DNA of 49,305 nt from a virus. Shown piece by piece: positions 33,197 to 38,831 of the stretch. Position numbers and translations under genes: made by a program. Every line of letters starts with the position of its first letter. The stretch's first letter is position 1. The notes under the pieces were generated by a model. That model had not been told where the DNA came from and ran no database searches. It saw nothing but the letters and a program-made list of their open reading frames with translations. The stretch is from positions 1 through 49,305 of IMG/VR virus record IMGVR_UViG_3300030106_000877, one strand, 5' to 3'.

Positions 33197-33792
33197 TGCA
33201 GATACTCCAAGTGTACTAGAGATACATGAGAAGAATCTTGCCAGCGTTCAGGCTGCTTCTTAGCTATTAAAGAACACCAAGTATTCCAGAGCCAAGAACA
33301 TTTCCTTTTACTGCAAGCATCTATATAATTTTTTATCCTCTTTTCTTTAGTTTTATCTGTAGCATTCTTATTAAATGTTAAGATGTTAGGAGATATATTT
33401 AATCTCCTTATGTTGTGTATATCTATACAGCCAACACATCCAGCAAATAATTGACAACAGAAACCTGCTTTAGCTAAGCCTAAACCAGGAACCCTTAAGA
33501 ATACTTTCATTAATTTGAGAGATTTGTTTTTATAGTTAAACTCTAAACACTCTAGAGCCTCTCTATAAAGTTCTTCTTTATGTTTCTCTAAGAATTTTAG
33601 AGTTCTAAGTTTATTACCCCATACATACTTTGAAGAGGAACCCTTTAACCTGTAGTCTTGCATCTGTTTACCCACAGAATGCCAAGGTTGTTGGATAGAT
33701 AATACTACCATCATTATCATATCCTTAAAATTATCAGGAGATTTTTGAGACCTCTTGTTTATTGCAGGGTTATGTCTTTTGAAATTGCTCAT
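33193..33792 (-). CDS. HhH-GPD superfamily DNA glycosylase-like protein
   Basis: 199 residues. The central LRVPGLGLAKAGFCCQLFAG followed by CIDIHNIRRLN matches the helix-hairpin-helix plus catalytic Asp of the endonuclease III/AlkA family (PGxGxxxA ... VDTHxxRL), with the Asp kept. N-terminal MVVLSIQQPWHSVG resembles the lead helix. Nine Cys residues occur, but not in the C-x6-C-x2-C-x5-C order of EndoIII. Could remove damaged or modified bases, or only bind DNA. Confidence 0.6.
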   Translation of the reverse strand: MSNFKRHNPAINKRSQKSPDNFKDMIMMVVLSIQQPWHSVGKQMQDYRLKGSSSKYVWGNKLRTLKFLEKHKEELYREALECLEFNYKNKSLKLMKVFLRVPGLGLAKAGFCCQLFAGCVGCIDIHNIRRLNISPNILTFNKNATDKTKEKRIKNYIDACSKRKCSWLWNTWCSLIAKKQPERWQDSSHVSLVHLEYLQ

Positions 33793-33828
33793 TGTTTTTA
33801 AGCATCCTCATAATGTAGTGGTTGTATG

Positions 33829-34032
33829 CTACCTAGTTACTTGTACCTGTATCTCACCTTTGATCCACCTGTCTACAATGTAGTCAGGTATTGTTAAAGC
33901 TGTAGTTGGTGCATCTTTTTCTTTGCTGAGATTCATCTGCGAATGATTCGGGTAAATTTGATTGATGCCATCAGCCTTCAATCGCTTGTGAAGTTTCCAA
34001 CGCTCTCCGTTTATGTCAATTAAAATCATCAT
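33829..34032 (-). CDS. Hypothetical protein downstream of methyltransferase-like gene
   Basis: 67 residues from ATG 34032, sharing a base with the upstream stop (TAATG); ATG 34041 or 34029 are alternatives, the latter best spaced from GGGG. ILIDINGERWKLHKRLKADG, then a basic-acid mix ending GEIQVQVTR. No family recognised. Confidence 0.5.
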   Translation of the reverse strand: MMILIDINGERWKLHKRLKADGINQIYPNHSQMNLSKEKDAPTTALTIPDYIVDRWIKGEIQVQVTR

Positions 34033-34616
34033 TAACCCCATTGAGTTGCCATTGCATTTGCAATACCAGTGAAAGTTTTGCTACGTATCTTCCACCTATC
34101 TTCTGATGGTGGCAAGTAGTGCAATCTCTGTTGTTGATTCTTAGGAAGATTGTCGAACTGTTCTTTGACGTTATCAGTCTCCTCTAATGGTGATAGTCCA
34201 TTCAGCCACAGGCCAGTCTTCTTGGACTCAGGGTGGCCGAACATCCAAGGCTGTACATATTGGGTGGCTTTCATTGGTAGAACCCCGACAGGATTTTCCA
34301 AGTAGACTTTATTACATACAGTCGTTGCTAAATTCCATACCGCCATAGTCCAGTCAATAGACTCTAGCCTGGCATGATGCTTAGGCATTCCCCTACCATA
34401 CGTAGCATTGCCGCTGACAGCCAACGCTGTACATGGTAGGTGCATACCTATGAAGTCCCATGTGTCGCTCCTAATAGCGTCTATACAGTCCTCCTGTAGA
34501 TGATAGGGGCTGTTATCATCAGACGGTAGAAGATCATTAGAGAAAGCGTCGTGGCCTCTGCTTCTGAATGCTTCCCTAACTGTTCCAGAAAATTCAGCGA
34601 CTATTAAAACTTTCAT
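34032..34616 (-). CDS. DNA cytosine-methyltransferase-like protein
   Basis: 194 residues. VLIVAEFSGTVREAFRSRGH is the nucleotide-binding N-terminus, SNDLLPSD follows, MHLPCTALAVSGNA contains the PC of motif IV with a candidate catalytic Cys, VYLENPVGVLP matches motif VI (EN), and SEDRWKIRSKTFTGIANAMATQWG is the conserved end. Phages carry this short family widely; activity is often unproven, and the target-recognition region is small. It could modify phage DNA against host restriction. No restriction enzyme is alongside. Confidence 0.78.
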   Translation of the reverse strand: MKVLIVAEFSGTVREAFRSRGHDAFSNDLLPSDDNSPYHLQEDCIDAIRSDTWDFIGMHLPCTALAVSGNATYGRGMPKHHARLESIDWTMAVWNLATTVCNKVYLENPVGVLPMKATQYVQPWMFGHPESKKTGLWLNGLSPLEETDNVKEQFDNLPKNQQQRLHYLPPSEDRWKIRSKTFTGIANAMATQWG

Positions 34617-34858
34617 ATCTCTTCCCTATTAAGATAACTTTCTTTTGAACTGGAGACATTCACGTTCCCTTCTTCACAGTCACAACTAGACTCTGATCCG
34701 TGGTCAATAAGCGCCATCAAAATTGCAGATCGCTTCTTACCATTTTTAGGAAAGTAAAAATTCCCATGACCCCTAGGAAATTTTCTACCTCCTATCTTTA
34801 CAGTATAGGCCACAGGTCTACCGTTATCTTTAACGGTTCTGGCTATTCTAATTCTCAT
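34613..34858 (-). CDS. Hypothetical protein upstream of methyltransferase-like gene
   Basis: 81 residues. Basic N-terminal 50 residues (RIRIARTVKDNGRPVAYTVK, GGRKFPRGHGNFYFPKNGKK), then an acidic Cys/Ser-rich end (SCDCEEGN). ATGA overlap with the methyltransferase-like gene. No family recognised. Confidence 0.5.
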   Translation of the reverse strand: MRIRIARTVKDNGRPVAYTVKIGGRKFPRGHGNFYFPKNGKKRSAILMALIDHGSESSCDCEEGNVNVSSSKESYLNREEI

Positions 34859-34859
34859 T

Positions 34860-35087
34860 TCAATCCCTTTTATAAATGTTGAACGTCACCACTTGTAATA
34901 CCAGACCAAGCACTATACAGATTGCTGGCATATAGTATGACAATACTTTTGTTCTGAGACTAACAGTCCCTCCCATTTCTAGTATTTGAAATTCTACTAC
35001 TGCGATGTTCTGCATCAAGACGATACCAGAAACAATACAGAAAGTACTCAACAGTGCGGCCAAGCTTATCGCTGTGTGTCTAATCAT
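34860..35087 (-). CDS. Two-helix membrane protein
   Basis: 75 residues. Membrane segments AISLAALLSTFCIVSGIVLM and MPAICIVLGLVLQVVTF joined by a short loop, ending NIYKRD. Strong SD AAGGAG. An inner-membrane protein of unknown role among early genes. Confidence 0.6.
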   Translation of the reverse strand: MIRHTAISLAALLSTFCIVSGIVLMQNIAVVEFQILEMGGTVSLRTKVLSYYMPAICIVLGLVLQVVTFNIYKRD

Positions 35088-35088
35088 T

Positions 35089-35259
35089 TCAGTATCTCCT
35101 TATGTTGTACTTGTACATCAATAGAACTAAATATTCAGTCAATCTTTCGTCATCTTCTACAGATAGAAAAAGATTGTCTACTTCTTCTGGTGATAGAAGT
35201 TTTAAGACTTCTACCAGGTCTTTCTGGTTTCTGTAAGTTTCCAGATCAACTATTTTCAT
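35089..35259 (-). CDS. Small acidic hypothetical protein
   Basis: 56 residues from ATG 35259, chosen for its SD (GGAGGA) immediately upstream rather than the TTG at 35274. Leu/Glu-rich helix (LVEVLKLLSPEEVDNLFL). No family recognised. Confidence 0.55.
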   Translation of the reverse strand: MKIVDLETYRNQKDLVEVLKLLSPEEVDNLFLSVEDDERLTEYLVLLMYKYNIRRY

Positions 35260-35899
35260 TCCTCCATTCCTCAATTGTTTGTAGATATTCCGCGACCCTT
35301 CTTGTATTCATAAAACCAACCACATCATCATCAGAATCAAAGATGTTCATGGTCATCCACTTATCAGGATTTTTTGTCTGCCAGATTCCTAATTCCCAGA
35401 GTCCTCTCTCACCACCATAACTCATCTCATGCATAACAATAGAAACAGTTAGACCATTCTCTAGCTTACGATGTAGACCTAGACCACCCGCAAAAAAAGT
35501 CAACACCTCACCGTCACCTTTACCTAAAGATGTGCCTCTCAGCGTTCCACTTCTGGGATTTAGCCAACTGCTAACAAAGGTTACTGCTTCCAGTAGGTCG
35601 TGATTGTGAAGGTTCCAAGTTTTCCAGCAGGTGTGTAGTCTGGCGTACTGCTTGAAGTTATCTCGGCCAATAGACATCGAAGGTCTCTTTTTCATTCGAT
35701 GGTATTCGTTCAGGACACTAAAACTCCAACATGAATTTTTAAATTCAAGATACCCAGCATATCCATTGTTGAAGTTTAGCCAGATGTTCGCGGACTCTGA
35801 TGTAAAATCAAAGTCAGCCTTGCCATTGAAACTTATTCTTTCGTATCCAAACACTTCTTTTCCCCTTGTGTAGTTTCTTTCCTGTGGATACTTTGACAA
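35246..35899 (-). CDS. Hypothetical protein
   Basis: 217 residues from a TTG at 35899; a GTG at 35854 with an AAGGGGA SD is a strong alternative and would give 202 residues. Trp/Tyr/Phe-rich, beta-like (ANIWLNFNNGYAGYLEFKNS, FFAGGLGLHRKL, WELGIWQTKNPDKWMTMNIF). No membrane segment or known motif. Overlaps the next gene by 14 bases. A copy of the 24-25-nt element lies just upstream (35920-35943). Confidence 0.55.
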   Translation of the reverse strand: MSKYPQERNYTRGKEVFGYERISFNGKADFDFTSESANIWLNFNNGYAGYLEFKNSCWSFSVLNEYHRMKKRPSMSIGRDNFKQYARLHTCWKTWNLHNHDLLEAVTFVSSWLNPRSGTLRGTSLGKGDGEVLTFFAGGLGLHRKLENGLTVSIVMHEMSYGGERGLWELGIWQTKNPDKWMTMNIFDSDDDVVGFMNTRRVAEYLQTIEEWRNENS

Positions 35900-35919
35900 A
35901 TACCCACAGCAAAAAAAAG

Positions 35920-35943
35920 GCAGTTTTACGTCATACCCAGGAC
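35920..35943. repeat. 24-nt element, copy 1
   Basis: Starts GCAGTTTTACGTCAT and ends CCAGGAC. Lies between leftward genes, about 20 bases upstream of the start of the 217-residue gene. Matches copy 2 (36393-36416) at all but four positions; copy 3 (36504-36528) is looser. The GTCAT...AGGAC half is an imperfect palindrome, as in an operator. Confidence 0.65.
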
Positions 35944-35953
35944 GTTTGGGGAA

Positions 35954-36160
35954 TTACTTGACCTTAGTTATCAGGTCATCTTTCATTGTAACAACAGCAA
36001 AAAACTCTCGTCCTTGACCTGTTATGTGCGGCCTGTTGGCACCTGTCAATTTGCCATTACTGATGTACTCATTACCAAACATTGATGTCTCAATGTAATT
36101 CAATCTCTCACCAATGTGGGTTTTTAGATCCTTCTTTGACTTGTAATTAAAGATGATCAT
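35954..36160 (-). CDS. Small conserved phage protein
   Basis: 68 residues. FNYKSKKDLKTHIGERLNYI, ETSMFGNEYISNGKLTGANR, VTMKDDLITKVK. This pattern recurs in T7-like phages, with no established function. SD GGAGGAG precedes the ATG and also forms the end of the upstream gene. Confidence 0.65.
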   Translation of the reverse strand: MIIFNYKSKKDLKTHIGERLNYIETSMFGNEYISNGKLTGANRPHITGQGREFFAVVTMKDDLITKVK

Positions 36161-36166
36161 TTTATT

Positions 36167-36319
36167 TTACTCCTCCGCTATAGTTTCTTTCCATCTTTTT
36201 AAATGTTCAAGAAACTCTTGGTGATTCATAAACCCAGTGATAGTTAATATATCCTGAGAGGTCCACTTATTCTGTAATTTTACCAGCTCAGCCCATTCTG
36301 GTGTCTCATACCTATCCAT
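36167..36319 (-). CDS. 50-residue hypothetical protein
   Basis: ATG 36317-36319 with a strong SD GGAGGAG, stop at 36167. Helical and charged (MDRYETPEWAELVKLQNKWT, ILTITGFMNHQEFLEHLKRW). Directly upstream in the leader is an inverted repeat CCTTTG/CAAAGG (about 36337-36356). The first leftward gene after the repeat-bearing 36320-36588 interval. Confidence 0.65.
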   Translation of the reverse strand: MDRYETPEWAELVKLQNKWTSQDILTITGFMNHQEFLEHLKRWKETIAEE

Positions 36320-36392
36320 ACATTTACTCCTCCGTACCTTTGTCAATTTTCAAAGGTTGGAAAAACCTGGCTGTCCTACCACCAAAAAATGA

Positions 36393-36416
36393 GCAGTTTA
36401 ACGTCATGCTCAGGAC
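36393..36416. repeat. 24-nt element, copy 2
   Basis: Starts GCAGTTTAACGTCATGCT and ends CAGGAC. Upstream of the 50-residue leftward gene. On its minus-strand downstream side both copies 1 and 2 continue with a T-run and then a G/T-rich stretch, so the similarity extends beyond the core. Confidence 0.65.
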
Positions 36417-36503
36417 ATCAGGGTCCGGCTTCAGTTATTAAAGTCTTTTGGTCCGGTATTAGAGACTGGGCCCGTTTTAAGTCGCACTTAGCCCAAGACT
36501 CAT

Positions 36504-36528
36504 GCAGTTTTGTGTCTTTTCTGAGGAC
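36504..36528. repeat. 25-nt element, copy 3 (diverged)
   Basis: Starts GCAGTTTTGTGTC and ends TGAGGAC; one base longer than the other two copies. Lies in the 269-base gap 36320-36588, which also holds copy 2, two GGTCCGG repeats (about 36422 and 36450) and one arm of the 19-bp inverted repeat, and no further gene that I can see. Confidence 0.5.
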
Positions 36529-36559
36529 TGTTTCTAGTCAATATTAAACTCCTTTGACC

Positions 36560-36578
36560 CTTTTCTAAGTGTTGGAAT
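36560..36578. repeat. Left arm of 19-bp perfect inverted repeat
   Basis: CTTTTCTAAGTGTTGGAAT, the exact reverse complement of 37073-37091. It starts 10 bases after the stop of the 152-residue gene. The two arms enclose that gene and nothing else. Confidence 0.85.
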
Positions 36579-36588
36579 CGGTTTCAGT

Positions 36589-37047
36589 TTATGCCGCGTT
36601 GATTACTTTTCGGATTGCAACCAGCGCATCCTTTGCCGCTAGTTGGTTGGTCACATTTTCTGACTTATCAAGGCGATTGATGAAGGATGACAATTGCTTG
36701 ATCACGTCAAACTCTGCCGCCTTGCCTTTGTTGTCATGTTCCCACCATAGCGTTGTGGGCGTGGTTGCTGTGACGCTCTCGCCTTTCACTTTTTTCACGC
36801 GGATGCTGCCATCTTTCGCAGCACTCACTACGATATTTGCGTGAGCCTTGATCCATGCGACAAGCGTTGATGAGCGCACAGAATGCATACCCTTAACAGC
36901 GGTTAGCACCATCTCAATATAGTTGGTGTTGCCGCTTTTTGCGTATTCCTCAATCGCAAGAATCAGCAAATTCTGCAGACCTTCGCGCACAGTTTTCTCT
37001 GATTTTATGATGCGATCCAAATTGTTACGAAAGTGTTTTGTGTTCAT
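36589..37047 (-). CDS. Early protein flanked by inverted repeats, unknown
   Basis: 152 residues; the first gene of reasonable length on the leftward early transcript. Helical, Ala/Val/Lys-rich (HFRNNLDRIIKSEKTVREGL, VRSSTLVAWIKAHANIVV, TPTTLWWEHDNKGKAAEFDV, ending AIRKVINAA). Base composition is visibly richer in GC than the rest of the early arm. SD AGGAG. In outline it resembles early-region proteins of marine T7-like phages, whose role is unknown; host take-over is a guess from position. A 19-bp inverted repeat lies on both sides. Confidence 0.7.
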   Translation of the reverse strand: MNTKHFRNNLDRIIKSEKTVREGLQNLLILAIEEYAKSGNTNYIEMVLTAVKGMHSVRSSTLVAWIKAHANIVVSAAKDGSIRVKKVKGESVTATTPTTLWWEHDNKGKAAEFDVIKQLSSFINRLDKSENVTNQLAAKDALVAIRKVINAA

Positions 37048-37072
37048 TTTTTACTCCTATTTATTTTGAATT

Positions 37073-37091
37073 ATTCCAACACTTAGAAAAG
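37073..37091. repeat. Right arm of 19-bp perfect inverted repeat
   Basis: ATTCCAACACTTAGAAAAG, exact reverse complement of 36560-36578. It lies 25 bases upstream of the 152-residue gene's ATG, in its leader, at the border of the hairpin-rich tract. Confidence 0.85.
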
Positions 37092-37123
37092 AGCAGCGCG
37101 TGGTTAAAGGTGTGCCCGATGGC

Positions 37124-37648
37124 GTTGTGAATTGTTCAGATCACAACAACGGCCTGTCAGCAATAGCCGCAGGCGTTACAGACGACACGCGGAATAATCA
37201 CGCGCTCTCGATGTGTCCAGTTTGCTCCGTCGATAGAAGCTTTCGGTTAACCGGAAAACCTTAGACGATTATCCTCACCCCGTGGGGTCAGTGGCATCGG
37301 GACCGCTTGTGCGGCAGACGGCTGACTTTCGTTGCCGTCGTTTCCTATCAATTCTCACGCATCCTGTTTTGCTGTAATAGTTCGATGACTTCGCATGGTC
37401 TGCCTTTTTTGGCAGGTTTTTTCCACTCCAAAATAGCTTAATGCTGTGGGAGCGTGCGACCTGTTACTGAAGCGTTGCCTGCCTGAACAGTGCAGACGGC
37501 GGCGACAGAAACTAGAACAACAAAACGGGCATTCTACTACGCGAGAAAATCCCGTATTTGTCTCTACCGTGGGCACCAAGTCACTAAGCAGTTGCTAACT
37601 GCACAAAATTCTCCGGAGTTATCCGAACGATACCGAAAGCGCCTTTCG
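37124..37648. ncRNA. Hairpin-rich non-coding tract, candidate structured RNA
   Basis: No convincing gene is seen in 37048-38414. Within 37124-37648 there are at least eight short perfect stems: GTTGTGA/TCACAAC (37124-37147), GCCTG/CAGGC (37152-37174), CGGTTAACCG (37244-37253), ACCCC/GGGGT (37277-37288), CCGC/GCGG (37303-37314), GACGGC/GCCGTC (37317-37339), GCAGTT/AACTGC (37588-37602), CGAAAG/CTTTCG (37634-37648), plus a longer-range ACGGG/CCCGT (37525-37555). GC is higher than the flanks. It lies in the long leader of the leftward early transcript, but a rightward terminator at 37400 suggests that an RNA may also be made from the plus strand. Strand and identity are unresolved. Confidence 0.45.
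37400..37422 (+). terminator. Intrinsic terminator facing right inside non-coding tract
   Basis: CTGCC-TTTTTT-GGCAG followed by G and six T. Only the plus strand has the U-run, so it would stop rightward RNA. It may end a plus-strand small RNA or block antisense transcription of the early arm. The stem is only 5 bp. Confidence 0.6.
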
Positions 37649-37980
37649 TCGCATTCTGTAAGCATTGCCCTATGCCGTAGCCGAGACAATGCAACCCATG
37701 GCTGGCTGTACTCTGAAGCATGACAGTGAATTAATCACTCAGCGATTCGGTACAACAGGACCGACATTAACAGGTCTGATGAAGATGTAAAGAAAAAATA
37801 AAGCCAGATATATAATTATATAATGGTGTATAAATTTTTTGTATGATTCCAGGACTGGCATGGTTTGTGCATCTTTTTAAGACTGTCGAAAGGTGCCGCA
37901 AGTTTTTGAAAACTCTAAATGTTACAACATAACATTCTGGCTTTTAGAACCTTTGGAAAGCGGCCCCAAGATTGTCTAGC

Positions 37981-38130
37981 CTTTGTCAAAGTTTGGGAAA
38001 GTTTGGGAAAATCGGCAGGTAACGACTAGGGAAGGTTTGAAAAGGAATGCGAACGATTCCTAAAAGGATTGGCAAATGGGAACGGTAATAGGAATGGGAA
38101 GCAAATGAGAGAGAATGGGGTAGGCAGGAG
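37981..38130. repeat. Purine-rich tract with repeated GGGAA motifs
   Basis: The plus strand is strongly purine-rich, with AAAGTTTGGG twice in tandem (about 37988-38007) and GGGAA six times overall, and an inverted repeat GGAAT/ATTCC around 38044-38060. Iterated short motifs beside an AT-rich tract resemble an initiator-binding region; no function is shown. Confidence 0.4.
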
Positions 38131-38255
38131 ACCATAGCCCCCACCCCCACTATAAATACAATCAAAAACATTTCAACAACTTTTAAAATTGTCCAACCTT
38201 TGGGGAACTTTCTGGGGGACCGCCTTTCTAAAAGCTTTTAAAAGCTTCTAATATA

Positions 38256-38287
38256 CTTCTAAATAAATATTTATTTTTATTTAGAAG
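38256..38287. repeat. AT-rich tract with 12-bp perfect inverted repeat
   Basis: CTTCTAAATAAA (38256-38267) and TTTATTTAGAAG (38276-38287) with an 8-base loop. The TTAGAAG heptamer also occurs nearby at ~38244-38250 and ~38322-38328, and CTTTTAAAA-type repeats fill 38225-38320. It lies just downstream of the leftward promoter. Candidate origin or regulator-binding zone. Confidence 0.5.
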
Positions 38288-38341
38288 ATTCTAAAAACTT
38301 TTAAAAACTTTTAAAAACACTCTTAGAAGGCGTGTTTGCCT

Positions 38342-38370
38342 ATTATAGGGTTGTTTTCTTGTTTTGTCAA
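38342..38370 (-). promoter_or_regulatory. Leftward consensus sigma70 promoter
   Basis: On the minus strand: TTGACA (38365-38370), 17-base spacer, TATAAT (38342-38347), both perfect. The start would be near 38335, giving a leader of ~1.29 kb before the 152-residue early gene. Its -35 box is 7 bases from the -35 box of the rightward promoter. Confidence 0.9.
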
Positions 38371-38377
38371 TAAAAAC

Positions 38378-38406
38378 TTGACAAATCTTAAATTCAGCTA
38401 TATAAT
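38378..38406 (+). promoter_or_regulatory. Rightward consensus sigma70 promoter
   Basis: TTGACA (38378-38383), 17-base spacer, TATAAT (38401-38406), both perfect. The predicted start, ~38413, is at the terminase small subunit ATG (38415), so the mRNA would be leaderless or nearly so. The two divergent -35 boxes form an inverted repeat, TTGTCAA-N7-TTGACAA, that one protein could cover. Confidence 0.9.
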
Positions 38407-38414
38407 GGGCAGTT

Positions 38415-38831
38415 ATGAATAAATATTTACCACAGAAATCATCAGAACGTGTTTTAACAGAGAGACAACAAAAGTTCTTGGACTGTTTAATCCAAACGGG
38501 AGGTGATCCAAAACTAGCAGCAAATTTAGCAGGCTATGCTGAAGGAAGCTATCTTCAAGTTATAAAATCACTTAAAAATGAAATAATAGATTTAGCCACT
38601 CAGATCCTTGCTCAATCTGCACCTAAAGCTGCTTTAAAACTTGTACATGTGATGGAATCAGATGAACCTATTCCTCAAGCCAATGTAAAGTTACAAGCGG
38701 CTCAAACTATCCTGGATCGTATTGGAGTTAGTAAGACAGATAAGTTAGATATTAGCGTAGATGATAGTGGTGGATCTTTATTCATTCTTCCTGCAAAAAA
38801 GGTAATAGATATTGAAGCTGCCGAAAACTAA
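38415..38831 (+). CDS. Terminase small subunit
   Basis: 138 residues. LTERQQKFLDCLIQTGGDPK and AANLAGYAEGSYLQVIKSLK are the helix-turn-helix region typical of small terminases (family pattern: LT-x-RQ-x-F-x-D-L, A-x-x-AGY), followed by a helical oligomerisation part (AAQTILDRIGV) and a hydrophobic end. It recognises phage DNA and hands it to the large subunit, whose gene follows with a 20-base overlap. No SD precedes the ATG; see the promoter entry for the leaderless reading. Confidence 0.85.
   Translation: MNKYLPQKSSERVLTERQQKFLDCLIQTGGDPKLAANLAGYAEGSYLQVIKSLKNEIIDLATQILAQSAPKAALKLVHVMESDEPIPQANVKLQAAQTILDRIGVSKTDKLDISVDDSGGSLFILPAKKVIDIEAAEN

Noticed and set aside
37355-37579. Leftward frame with several Cys (CPFCCSSFCRRRLHC) resembling a zinc ribbon
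   Set aside because: GTG start without SD, Cys spacing incomplete, and it runs through the hairpins and the rightward terminator.
37620-37697. Leftward 45-codon ATG frame around the stems (MLQSTASHGL...)
   Set aside because: No SD and no independent support; overlaps the CGAAAG/CTTTCG hairpin.
37490-37723. Rightward 77-codon frame in the non-coding tract
   Set aside because: GTG start without SD or promoter, no recognisable pattern, and the region is dominated by perfect hairpins.
37986-38171. 61-codon leftward frame with a lipoprotein-like N-terminus (MFLIVFIVGVGAMVSC)
   Set aside because: No SD, and the Ser/Pro/Phe-rich remainder is what the complement of a purine-rich tract gives in any frame. 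Possible but unsupported first early gene.
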